This document shows, piece by piece, positions 45,138 through 55,732 of a stretch of 64,000 nucleotides of DNA. The notes under the pieces are model-generated. The model ran no database searches. It was not told the DNA's origin and worked only from the letters and a program-made list of their open reading frames with translations. The translations under genes were made by a program, and so were the position numbers. Within the stretch, counting starts at the first letter, position 1. Each line of letters opens with the position of its first letter. Location: the NCBI GenBank assembly GCA_020736575.1, contig JAGPYM010000013.1, positions 186,001 through 250,000 on the forward strand, written 5' to 3'. Origin of the DNA: Thelonectria olida. Taxonomy: Eukaryota > Ascomycota > Sordariomycetes > Hypocreales > Nectriaceae.

Positions 45138-48100
45138 TTTCGACCAGCGATTCAAGCTTCCGCACAGGGTTTGGAGAGGGTTAGGGCGACAAAGCGCGAG
45201 GGGAAAGTCCCGTTCAATTCGGCATGAATGGTGGATCGCGTAAGTGATATGTTCGTTTCGTGTGCCGATTTTACTACTGCTGGTGGGAGCTCTGGGAGGC
45301 GATACACAGCTGCTTCTCCAGATATCTCGTCGCAATGAGGTGTCGGCAGCTCTCGATTTGGTTATAGTAGCGAAGGATGATCCAATAATGAAAGAGACGG
45401 TATAACAAGCTCTTCAATCAATCAAGCAGTCATCAGTACTTTGTACATTCGGCAATATCCAAAAGCAAAAGAAAAGGTGGCAAACGAGGGAGAGGGGTAT
45501 TGAGAGGCTATTATGTGTGAGGTTGGGGGCGAAGACTTGGGGCCATGAAGAGTTAAAAACGATTTCACGGTGGAGAAATGATGAGCAATGCGACCGGGAT
45601 ATATGACCCTGGATCAGCAGGTAGTTTGGACGGAGCTAGGTGAATAGGACAGGGACAGCCAGGCGCAAGGGATGAAGGGCTTCAATTGGGAAGAGGCGAG
45701 GGGAGGAGACGGCGTCTAGAAGATGGCGGCAAGGTGATAGTGCCATGCGAGATTGCCATGTGGAAGAGGGCACTTTGAACAGAAAGAAGAAGAGCTTTGA
45801 GAGCTTGAGAGAAAAAAGCAGACCATGACTGGGGCGGGACGAGCAAGCTTCAAGGGCCGAGCGGCTGACGGAGCTTTGATATTGGCTGGAGTGAAGATGC
45901 CGTCTCTCCATCACCCCCCGGGCATGTGTGACGGGACTCTCGATCCACACTCCGACAGGCGGGGAGTTTAGTTGGCGCGTTGAGTTAGTTCACCACCAAG
46001 AAAAAAGGTGGGTGACATGCAGGCATCCCCTTCGTCGAGAAGGAAAAAGGGTCTCGCCTCTTTTTGGCACAGACAAACTGTCGGCAGACGAGGTTGAAGA
46101 GCCGGGGGAGGGCTGTTGTTGGGGGCTGGCGTTGGGGCCGAAGAGGCGGGTTCCGGGATCGACGGCCATGGCCTACGGTGGCTGATGCTGGATCAAAGTG
46201 GATGGTATGGCAATTGGGCGTTGGAGTTGATGAGTTGATATGAGAACGGTTCCTGGACGACGCCAGCAACGACTTCAATCAAACTCGAATTGCCAAATCT
46301 CGTCGACGATCCATAATAGCTTTGTCTGGACTCGATATCGTCCAGCATCTTGGCGCCGTTCCGCCTCCAGACTGTGCCGTTTTGTGATAACGGACAGTCA
46401 CAGATCCGGATGACATGTCGCTCTGAATCCTCGTTGGCTCGAGCAAAAAGCCACGAGTGAAGAAGAGCGTCTGGGGAGGACGCAGGATTGGTCGCATTGC
46501 CACCGCAGTCATCAACGCCAACGGGCCATGCCACACACGGACACAGGGTTCCTGGCTCCTATTCCAGGACATCCAAGCGGGTGATTGTCGTGTTGGGCCG
46601 GTCGCCGGTGAAAGAGTCCAGCAATGGCAAGAGCCCAAAGAGGGTGCATCGCGGTGAGAGATGTTTGGCCGGATGGGAGATGTCATGGGGAATCATCATG
46701 TGGATCCTGCAAGGTTCGAAATGCGCAAGTTGGCCTGTGATTCGCCTTATCATCCTGGTTCGTGCATCGAAGGGCGGCAACAGCTGCATCCCCATTGGCT
46801 CCTTCCCACCTGGAGGATTATAATCACTTGTGCACCACTTTTCACATCACTTCACATCATCACCTCACACCAGCTGTGCACCGCTTCTTTCAATAATAGC
46901 ACCGCGATATTATGCCCCCAATCCCTCTCTTTCCTGTTCCTGAGATATCGAACTACACCTCAGCCGAGTGGTGCACCAATGCGTCAACAGACGCTCCTCG
47001 TGGTTCGATAGCGTGCCAAAGACAGGCCATTCAGTGTGATTCATCTCGTCACGGCAGAGAGCAGATCTACTCGTCAGCTATGCCATTTGTCACCGTTAGA
47101 TGTGCTTCGCATGCATATCCGGACCTCTGCATCTATTCCTAGACTGGGTATTCGCACATCCGCGTCTGTACGGAGCAAAGGTCTGCTGGCGGATTCATGA
47201 TTTGCTTTGTTTGCGCTTGACTCGTGGCCCTCTGCTGAGGAACCATGACACCGGTGGCTGCTCTCCATGCATGTCTTTTCTGTCCGGTCTCAGATAGAGA
47301 CATCGTTCCATGTCTCACCTGTTTATATGTACATGGCAATTGACCACTTCTTGGGATTTCTTGACAATTTGGAATACAGTGCTGAGCCTGCAACGTTCAT
47401 CTATCCCCGCCACTTCTCCTCGTCACTCATCACACCCCAGCCCGAATACCGAATGCACGGCCCGCTGCGACCACCAGGCCAGGGACAACCAACAGGGGAC
47501 TTGAACCAGGGACCCTAAGCTCGATCTCTTGGACAGTTTTGGTCCCCACTTGCCCGCCACCCAGGTTCGTCGTTGGTGATGAGATTTCGCTCTTTTCGTT
47601 GATCTCGATGAAGGTTCGAGACAGACAAGAAACCTTCCGTATACAGCCGAATCTATGTCTCGGAAGAGGTGGCACACGGATGGAAACTGTGCTTATGCCG
47701 CGCCAGGCGTTTGCATAAAAGTTCCAATGCTTTATGCAGTGTAATGTATGCACTTTGCCTAGTGAGTCGGGCATTCCCGCACCCCACATCCAGCTAGGAC
47801 GCTGCCTTATGCATTGAAACCCGAACACCAGACTCTGAGACTTGGATAAAGAGTCTCTTGGTATTGTTGTAGCTTCTCCATCGAAGCTCACACATCTTTC
47901 TGTAAGCTATCGGGTACACGTGACACTTCTTGGCACGTAGAGTTTCACGTAACCACAAGTTAACCAACCCGCCCAAGGCCTCCAGTCGCCAGCCACGAAT
48001 GGGATTCTCCATGGGTAACCACCTATAGAGAAGGCCATCCGATTCAGGATTTCGCTCATTGTCACAAGGTTCGCAACAGATTGGGTTAGGAATCTCAGCT

Positions 48101-48747
48101 TGTTGGTTCTGTTCCCGGCCATTCCTCGTCCTACGTTACCAACCACCATGCGGTCCTTGAAGGATTTGCTCACCCCTGCCTGCGCACTCAAGACCAACCA
48201 ACAAGTTGTTAGATAACCGAATGTCTGTTGGTCACATGAAGACTTCAGCATTGCACTCACGCCATTTTTTCCCCACCAAGGATCAGATAGTAGCGCATTT
48301 TCTCCGAAGGTCAGGCTTGAGATGAAAATCAGGCGAGACACCTTAGGGTAAGGGAGTTCCTACGACTGCCATTGGGCTTGTGTGAAACGCCTAAAACTCA
48401 TTTTTAGTCAGGAAAGAATCAATTACGCGTCGTAAATATTGACATTAGCCCTGCATTAAAAATGATCAAGAGGTCGGATTTCGGACTTGACCTGCTTCTA
48501 GGAGGGAGTTTACAACTTCAGCCTCGTGCCCCGCGGAGCCATGATTGGCCAGATAGCTCTGGATCGCCACCAATGGAAATGCATGAGCCCCGCAAGGCTG
48601 CGGAATTCTTTCAACTTTTATTATCCACACCAAACTTGAAGCCTCCAACCTCACCAAACAAACACGACTTTAAGCATCTAAGACAAAGCCATCCACCTTC
48701 CGTTTTAGTATCCTAATACTTTAAAACGGCTATACCGTCTAGCCGTC
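45138..48747. other. 3.6-kb region without a convincing gene
   Basis: The part next to 45138 is the ferric reductase promoter and the last few hundred bases the RRP43 promoter. Several frames of 100-150 codons exist (for example 46193-46534, 47430-47891 and 47907-48341 on the minus strand), but none has a domain, and most begin at non-ATG codons or overlap other frames of equal length. I cannot support a gene here. Confidence 0.5.
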
Positions 48748-49764
48748 ATGGCCCCCACAGCCGGTCTGACCCGCGCAACCTTTGCCAAACTCTCCCCTCA
48801 CCCCTACCTACTCGCCAACCTCGAGCCCTCTTCCGACGACGTCCCTCCCACCCGAAGCAACGGCCGGGCCCCGAACGAAGTCCGAAAGCCCACAGTCAAC
48901 TCCTCTAGCTTGTCGCATGCCCATGGAAGTGCTGTCGTGCGAGTAGGAGATACCACAGTCATCTGCGGTGTCAGAGGCGAAACCATCCTCACTTCCAACA
49001 TTCCGAGCTATCGGGCGTCCAACAACGAGACGGAGTTGAAAGATTACGATCTTCTGGTACCAAATATTGAGCTCGCTACGGGCTGTTCGCCCCAGTACCT
49101 CCCGGGTGGCCCCCCGACTACGCTGGCTCAAACTCTCAGCACGAGAATATACTCCCTCCTCCACAGCTCAAAAGTCGTCAACCCCGAAGATCTACGGATC
49201 TCGTACACTCGTCCTGCCGAAGAGGTGACGGCTGAGGAAGATCGCATGGATGAGGATGACGAGACGGATGCAGCGGAGGGGGAAACGGTGGTGGCTGCGT
49301 ACTGGGTACTCTACATCGACATTTTCTTTATCTCCTTTGACGGCAATCCATTCGATGCTGCCTGGGCCGCCACCATGGCTGCCTTACGAGACACAAAACT
49401 CCCACAAGCACGGTACGACGCAGACCGAGAAATGATCATCTGCTCCCGGAAGGAATCTCACAATCTCACAATCACCAACATTCCCATTGCCTGCACCGCG
49501 GTTGTCTTCACCGGTAAGGAGACAGACCGTGCCACGACGGATGGCAAGTTCTGGCTGCTTGTCGACCCCGACAGACTGGAGGAGTCATTGTGCGACGAGA
49601 GCGTAACGATTGTGGTCGATTGCAAGGACGGGGATGCCGAGATTCTATCGATCTCGAAGCATGGCGGTACCATCTTGACGCCTCAGCTTCTCACTTCGAA
49701 GCAGTTCTTGACTTGGGCGGGCAAAAGGTGGGAGGAATTTAATGCGGCAATTACACAAGCATAG
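48748..49764 (+). CDS. RRP43: Exosome complex subunit RRP43 (RNase PH-like ring)
   Basis: A single exon of 338 residues with the RNase PH fold. The first half contains HAHGSAVVRVGDTTVICGVRGE, followed by LVPNIELATGCSPQYLPGGPPTTLAQ. The second half contains YIDIFFISFDGNPFDAAWAATMAALRDT and HNLTITNIPIACTAVVF, and the end is SISKHGGTILTPQLL. The phosphorolytic active-site residues of bacterial RNase PH are not evident, as expected for eukaryotic ring subunits. It forms the six-membered ring of the RNA exosome, which threads RNA to Rrp44 and Rrp6 for 3'-5' decay and rRNA processing. An acidic insert (EEDRMDEDDETDAAEGE) sits between the halves. Confidence 0.92.
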   Translation: MAPTAGLTRATFAKLSPHPYLLANLEPSSDDVPPTRSNGRAPNEVRKPTVNSSSLSHAHGSAVVRVGDTTVICGVRGETILTSNIPSYRASNNETELKDYDLLVPNIELATGCSPQYLPGGPPTTLAQTLSTRIYSLLHSSKVVNPEDLRISYTRPAEEVTAEEDRMDEDDETDAAEGETVVAAYWVLYIDIFFISFDGNPFDAAWAATMAALRDTKLPQARYDADREMIICSRKESHNLTITNIPIACTAVVFTGKETDRATTDGKFWLLVDPDRLEESLCDESVTIVVDCKDGDAEILSISKHGGTILTPQLLTSKQFLTWAGKRWEEFNAAITQA

Positions 49765-50255
49765 ATGAATGATACCCTTCATGACCAGGATAAAAGGCAA
49801 TTGAAATCGATTTGGTTCACTTCCTATAACTTGGATGTGCGAGTTTGCAACTCCATCTCACGTAAATTACGTCCAACATTGGCATGTGTCAACCATTCGA
49901 ACCACCCTATCAGGCTTAATTCCAGGGCAGTAGATACCGGCAGACAAAAATCACTCTGCCACTCAGAAAGTGAGTAGTAATGAAACTACCCACGCCACAG
50001 CAATGTTCCGTTTAGAGTACGAAGACACCGCATTACGGGCTGAGGGGACACAGAGAAGAAGGAAAAGAAGAAAAAATCTCAACGGCTCCAAAGTTCGTGA
50101 TATGGAGCGGACGCACGGACCACTCCCGGCCCGTGATCCATCTCGTGCCCCACTTCAAGGCTTCCAATTTCTAATCTCAACCAAAACATTTTTCATTTCG
50201 CTTCTTCTCTTCTCTTCTTCAACTTCCAACAACACACAAGCTCTCCCTCTATACC
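49765..50255. other. Intergenic region
   Basis: 490 bp between RRP43 and MRS6, same strand. It carries a CT-rich leader immediately before the MRS6 start and nothing else that I can name. Confidence 0.5.
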
Positions 50256-52024
50256 ATGGAATCCCTCTCAGATACGCAGTGGGATATAGTGATCAGCGGC
50301 ACTGGGCTCCATCAATCCCTCCTCGCCCTGTAAGCTTTGGATTCCATCGTCGAGATGTTTTCGTTTCCACGACCCAGGCTGACATGGCCTTCGTCTTCCC
50401 TTTGAAGAGCTCTCTCGCGTTCAGGCAAGAATATCCTTCACGTCGATCCCAACGAGTACTATGGCGGTTCCGAGGCCGCGTTCAGTCTACCGGAGGTCGA
50501 CGAGTGGGCAGAGAAGCACAGTTCGGACGACAGAGACGGCTTGCTGTTTGCTGGTGCAGAGGTGAAGAGCAAGGCAGGTGAATTGGGGTCTCCACGACGA
50601 TACACAGTGGCTCTGGCGCCGCAGTTGATACACTCGAGGTCCAAGCTGGTGTCACAACTGGTTGACTCCAAGGCATTTCGCCAGATCGAGTTTCTCGCTG
50701 TCGGCTCTTTCTTCATCTACCAACCCGCATCAGAGGCCTCCTCGACTCCCTCGCTCAGCCGGATACCATCGACCCGAGAAGATGTCTTTACCAACACTGT
50801 CATTCCTACTCGGTCAAAGCGATACTTGATGAAGTTTCTCAAGTTCGTGCTTGCGTACGAGTCGGAGCTGCAAACCGACCTCTGGCAACCGCACGCTGAT
50901 GAGCCACTGCAAGACTTCCTCGCCTCCCAGTTCAAGCTCGATAGTTCGTTGCAATCCTACGTCATCACTCTCACTTTGAGCCATGATGGAAAGGTGTCTG
51001 TCAAGGATGGCCTCACAGCTATCAGCCGGCATTTGGCGTCGATGGGGGTCTTTGGTCCAGGCTTCGCAGCAGTATATCCCAAATGGGGTGGGCTTTCAGA
51101 AGTTGCCCAAGTGGGTTGTCGAGCTGCGGCAGTGGGCGGTGCTGTCTACATGCTGGGCTCTGGGATCAGCGAGGTGCGCAATGCGTCATCTGAGCCTGAT
51201 CAGACTGAAACCTTTTTGGAGTTGCAGCTCACCAATGACATGGTGGTGAAGACGAGGCAGCTGGTCCAAGGCTCTCAACAGTCAACGGCCCAGAGCTCCC
51301 GCATTAGCAGGCTAACAGTCGTGACGAAGCGCGATCTTTCTTCTCTCTTTGAGCTTCGAACGGAGGGTGCTCCCATTCCTGCAGTTGCAGTGGTTGCCTT
51401 CCCTGCCGGCTCAGTCTCTTCCACAGAGGGAAACCCTTCAGAACATCCAGTCTACGCAATGGTTCATTCAAGCGACACTGGGGAATGCCCTCAAGGACAA
51501 TGTGAGTACAAATAAGTCTTTTCTTTTCCCCCTTTGTGTTAGGATGATTCTCTTTCGAATACTTATCTACATTGTCTGAAAACCAATGACGATCAATATC
51601 TCTGACAACCTGATCACACCTCTCATCTCATGATTGTTTACTTGAAAGCAATTTGTTGAGACAATTGTGCTAACCACAATTCTTATTAGATGTCCTCTAC
51701 CTTAGCACCGTCCACGATGCCTCTTCAAAGTCCGTCCTCGAGAAGTCTGTCTCATCCCTTGTTTCTGCCGTACATGGTGATGAGGAGGCATCTTTCATTT
51801 ATCAGCTGTACTATACCCAATGCGTAGGCACGTCCTCGGCCTTGGTTGTGGATGGAAATACTGCTACCTTTCCACTACCGCCAGTTGATCTTGCATTCAA
51901 TGATTCCATCCTGGATTCGGTCCATGAAGCCTGGAATTTGGTGACGGCCGGACCGGAGGGGGATGTTGAATACATGAAGTTTGAGGATCGCGAGCGTAAT
52001 GAAGATGACGATGCTTACGACTGA
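50256..52024 (+). CDS. MRS6: Rab escort protein (Rab geranylgeranyltransferase component A)
   Basis: Exons 50256-50329, 50408-51501 and 51690-52024 give 500 residues. The N terminus has the GDI/REP FAD-like fold signature: WDIVISGTGLHQSLLALALSRSG across the first splice, then ILHVDPNEYYGG. Later motifs include FLKFVLAYE, LPKWGGLSEVAQ-like YPKWGGLSEVAQ and the paired C-terminal blocks after the last intron. REP presents newly made Rab GTPases to the geranylgeranyltransferase and escorts them to membranes. The middle insert (EASSTPSLSRIPSTREDVF) is typical of REP rather than GDI. The first acceptor is CCCTTTGAAG, one of the weaker ones in the window, chosen because only it restores the conserved frame. 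Confidence 0.92.
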
Positions 52025-52567
52025 TTAGCCATAATGAAGTTTAATTGACCACTGCTATTGAAGCCTCTTGAAACTGTCCCGTATGAGAAACCTATCCCTT
52101 TTAAGCCTTGGTCCCGAAATTCCATCTTAGTGGGAAAATAGGTCGTCAACGTCAGCTGCCTGTGTGAATGACACTTCTGCCTTGAGTTGCAACCTACCGC
52201 CCTGGTCCCATGAATGATGAACGTTTCCTCGCTCAAGCCGTGTCCCGCGTTCCCATCCGAGCAACATAATAATGCCAGATTCTCTGCCTTCATGAAAAGC
52301 CCTTCGTCCCTTGAAGCATCTTTCCATCCCATGATTCCCGTTAATCCCATCCCAACCTTGAATGATAAAACCGTCCCCCTATTTTATCCCACGAGGATGT
52401 TGCTGTAAATCAAGATAAAACGCCGATGCCGAATTTTCCCAAATGCTCCCAAATCTCCGTGAATCGAAGCAAGGCATGCTGTAGCTGCCCATGAAATCCG
52501 TCATATCTGCCCGCCGAAATTTTGAAGAAAATCACCATATCGCTGAGATCAAGACAGCATCCCGGTT
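52025..52567. other. Convergent 3' region between MRS6 and REC8
   Basis: 540 bp between two converging genes, with no gene apparent. Confidence 0.5.
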
Positions 52568-54690
52568 TTACTCTGTCTCTGGATCACAGATGAAGCCAAG
52601 ACGCATGGTGCCAAATGGTCGGTGCTCGGCAATGCCCTCCTGCTCAACCTTGATCTGGTCTCTGGATAGAAGTGTAAGAACGTGTAGGAACGTGTGTGCT
52701 GCAAATCTCTTCTTGTGGCCGTCAGGGATTGCAATCTCTTCAAAGTCGACCCAGCGGCAGCGAGGGTGGTCTCCGAGGCGAGTTTGGCCGCGGTCGCGAG
52801 CCAGCTCCTTCTAGGAGACGAGGACTTGGAAGCATGACCTGTCGAGGGTGTGACTTGATTCCTGGACTGAATTTTGCTGAACGAGCGCGTTGTCAGAAAA
52901 ATCATAGACTCCATCCTCAACAGAGTAATCCTGAGAATGCAGCTGAGGAAAGTCATCGGAGCCGTGGACAGAGCCAGGAAGGTCACTGTATCGTCTGACG
53001 GGATCAATGGCTTTGTCCCCTCTGAAGAGAGGACTTGGGTCTGGCTGGCCCTTCTGGGCGCTTTCAGGTCCTCGGATCATGGAACCGAGCACCGAGGGAG
53101 GGCGACTCCCTTGGACCATGGAAGAGGAATGGTAATCCTCCATGGGGGGAGCAGCATCCATGCCAATCTCAGGAACAAGCTCATTGCCTAGGTTTTGACC
53201 GAATTTGCTGTCGTCTCCAGGTCTCTGTCGAACTCGCCGACCCTCCTCTTCTTCATCCTCGAATGCCTCGGCTGAGCTGCGACGCTGACCACGTTGTTGC
53301 TCTTCGTGCTCTTCGGGATACTTTCCATTGAGTTGTGCCTGGAGAGACGCACCGGAGAAGTGCTCCGCAAGAGGGTGAGCAAGGCCGGTGGCTTTGCTGA
53401 GAGTTCCAATGTTGGCGATTCCGTTGCCGAAGAGAAGCATGGCGGCGTTCTTGCGCGCCTGTCCTCGAGTGGCGGCTCGAGGTCCCTTGCGACACGCATC
53501 CATGTTCTCGAGGTAATCTTTGGACCAGCTCCGAAACTCCTGACGAGAGACGCGATCGTCCGAGTCGACCATTTGAGGGACCTTTCGAGGGCGACCTCTG
53601 CCCTGAGGCGCGACCGCACGCTGCTCGAGTGTCGTGTCAGTGCTGGAGCTGCCACAGGGGCTTGACTTTCGAGTTCGGCGGCGCTTGTGAAAGGGCACTG
53701 CATCTGGCAGAGGATCTTCTCCCAAAATCAAGACATTATCTCCTCCGAAAATACCAGTGTTCTTCCCAGAAGTAACACCACCCATCTCGATGTCTTGAGT
53801 GTCTAGCCCTGGGAGTGGAGGTAGTTCAGGTTCAAGCTCAGCGATCTCAACAATGTTTCCGTCGCCGTCAACTTCTAGGCCAATGCCAGCGAAAGGATCG
53901 ATCTCTTCTTCTCCAAGATGATGGAAAACTTCCATGGGATAGGGCGAATTTTGGCCAAGATCAGATCGCAGGCGGGGGCTGCCAGCATATATAGACGACT
54001 GGACGAAGTCAAAAGGAAGAAGCGTTGGGTCTCTCCCTGATGAAAGACTTTGCTGAGTGAATGGAGTTAACTGTGACATGCTTTGTGTGGAATCTTGACT
54101 TGGTATAGTGAACAGTTCTTTGTTGATGCTGAAGTCGGCGAACACGTTCATTATGTCGAAGTTAGGGTCATCCTGTAGGGTGATTTGATGACGCCTAATG
54201 CGTTAGGATCAAAGTCTCAAAGAAATCGACTTGGTGTAAAAGACTTACTTTGCCTTTCCTGCTTTGGGGTCGAGCTCGCTGGTGGCCATGACACGAAAGA
54301 AGGTCAGCATGTCCGACTGCGTCTTTTCGGCATCTGAGAGGACATAGTGGCACTGCTGGGAAAAGACTCGAGAGACGCCATAGAGCAGATTCCCCTGAAG
54401 ACGAAGCGCGAGAGGAGCTCCAGGGTCAATGATAGTCTTGCATGCCTGGGGGACATCAACCTTCTGGATGGCCTTTCGAGTCAACTGGCGATGGTTCGTC
54501 TTTCCAACAGTGGCAAAGAGCCTGGCGGTGAGTTAGAAAACCTTACTAGGCAATGCTAGACAATTTGTAAGTGCATACCAGATGGTAGAAACGCCAGACT
54601 TGCTGTCGCCGAGGACTAGTGAGAGAGTTAGCAGATTGATGTCTCTCGAATTCTGGGCTCAGCGTGCTCACTCTGGGGACTGTAGAACAT
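52568..54690 (-). CDS. REC8: Meiotic cohesin kleisin REC8, with in-frame TAG before the C-terminal domain
   Basis: Exons 54690-54672, 54615-54579, 54521-54249 and 54194 onward. The N terminus is the kleisin signature MFYSPQILGDSKSGVSTIWLF followed by LTRKAIQKVDVPQACKTI and LLYGVSRVFSQQCHYVL, which binds Smc3. The middle is long, acidic and disordered, with basic nuclear-localisation-like patches (KRRRTRKS, GRGRPRKVP). The frame meets TAG at 52813-52811 after 570 residues, yet continues in the same frame for 80 codons of clear kleisin winged-helix character (ARDRGQTRLGDHP, RWVDFEEIA, AAHTFLHVLTLLSRDQIKVEQ, FGTMRLGFI) to TAA at 52570-52568. That domain contacts Smc1. No ordinary intron removes the TAG; 57- or 72-nt in-frame removals are possible only with poor donors. 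REC8 holds sister chromatids in meiosis and is cut by separase. Confidence 0.85.
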
Positions 54691-55358
54691 GGCGACGTAC
54701 CGGAGCAGTTCAAGCTCACGGCGGAAACTAAAATGCCCTCAGGATGATGCTCAAGATGATATCGGAATACCCTCAAGAGATTGTGACGGGTGAGGCTCTT
54801 CAGTGGCCAAGTTTCTTCGCCGTTGGAGTTGGTAAAGATGCTGCAGATGGAGAAGGGGAGACGCGAAAATGAAGCGTGACTCAATTCAATACGCGTCAAG
54901 TTACGAGAGAGCCCTCCAGGTACCTGGCTGCTGTCAAGGAAGGCGCGGGTAGTCAAGTGGCTGGCCAACGAGGACGCATTGTGTCGTTTGCTGCCAATGA
55001 ATTGCGCCCAGAGCAAGCAGTCGCATCTTCTATATTCAGCCCAATCAGAGTATCAAGATGTCTAGGCTCCCTCCATGCCAATTTCGTTGAATTAGGTTCC
55101 TCCTCTCGCCGTTTGTCGAATTTGAATCGATATTCTCATCTCCTCAAACCACACTCTGCCGTCGTTCCCCTAGAAACTCACTAAGACACACATAATGGTA
55201 GAGAGATCTTTTAAAAACATTGTATGCTTTTATATAGAAGCAATAGACTTTAGCTAGATGATTTAGTAAGAATTAGGCAAAGAGATCAACTCTCATGCAG
55301 TATCTCATTGGAATATAGTTTCTCAGATGTGTTCCTCTCCTAACAAGCAACAAGCATC
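54691..55358. other. REC8 upstream region
   Basis: 670 bp upstream of the REC8 start, ending at the tRNA gene. It is expected to contain the REC8 promoter. A 102-codon + strand frame at 54876-55184 shows no domain. Confidence 0.5.
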
Positions 55359-55432
55359 GGTTTCGTGGTCTAGCTGGTTATGGCATCTCGTTAACACCGA
55401 GAAGGTCCCCGGTTCGAGCCCGGGCGAAATCA
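55359..55432 (+). tRNA. tRNA-Val (anticodon AAC)
   Basis: A 74-base cloverleaf without intron. The acceptor stem GGTTTCG pairs with CGAAATC (one G-U), the anticodon stem TCTCG/CGAGA encloses loop TTAACAC, and the T arm is CCCGG-TTCGAGC-CCGGG. The anticodon AAC at 55393-55395 reads GUU/GUC valine codons after A34 modification to inosine. A T5 run at 55435-55439 is the polymerase III terminator. Confidence 0.97.
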
Positions 55433-55434
55433 CA

Positions 55435-55439
55435 TTTTT
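55435..55439 (+). terminator. RNA polymerase III T-run terminator
   Basis: Five thymines two bases after the tRNA end; further T-runs follow at about 55442-55457 as backup. Confidence 0.8.
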
Positions 55440-55600
55440 ACCTTTTTAAATTTTTTTCATAAAAAAAAAAGACTATTATATAATATTTGCATTTACTTAG
55501 CCTATATGAATAAAATAAATAAAATAATAGTCTATTTTCTATTTATTTTATATTTTTCCTTTTATATAAGTTTTTATCTATCATAACCAACCCACCCAAT
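55440..55600. repeat. AT-rich block with inverted repeats next to the tRNA
   Basis: An unusually AT-rich stretch in an otherwise balanced window. It contains a perfect 12-bp inverted repeat, ATAAAATAAATA at 55510-55521 and its complement at 55540-55551 with an 18-base loop, and a second 10-bp inverted pair, AGACTATTAT at 55470-55479 and its complement at 55524-55533. No coding frame is present. Confidence 0.7.
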
Positions 55601-55732
55601 CAGTGTCCGTCACACATGCTCTTTATTATCGATTCTTTCATTTCCATTCATCTTGGTGTTACTATTAACACCTCGGCGAGCTTAGGTTGTCACCTTCCCA
55701 GCTCGTACTTACAGACCCTCGAGGCTGAGCCT

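Noticed and set aside
47490..47545. tRNA-like T-arm sequence on the minus strand (GGTTCAAGTCCC)
   Set aside because: The T stem does not pair properly and no acceptor, D or anticodon arm can be folded around it.
47907..48341. 144-codon minus-strand frame
   Set aside because: It starts at a GTG, has no domain, and ends without continuity to any exon.
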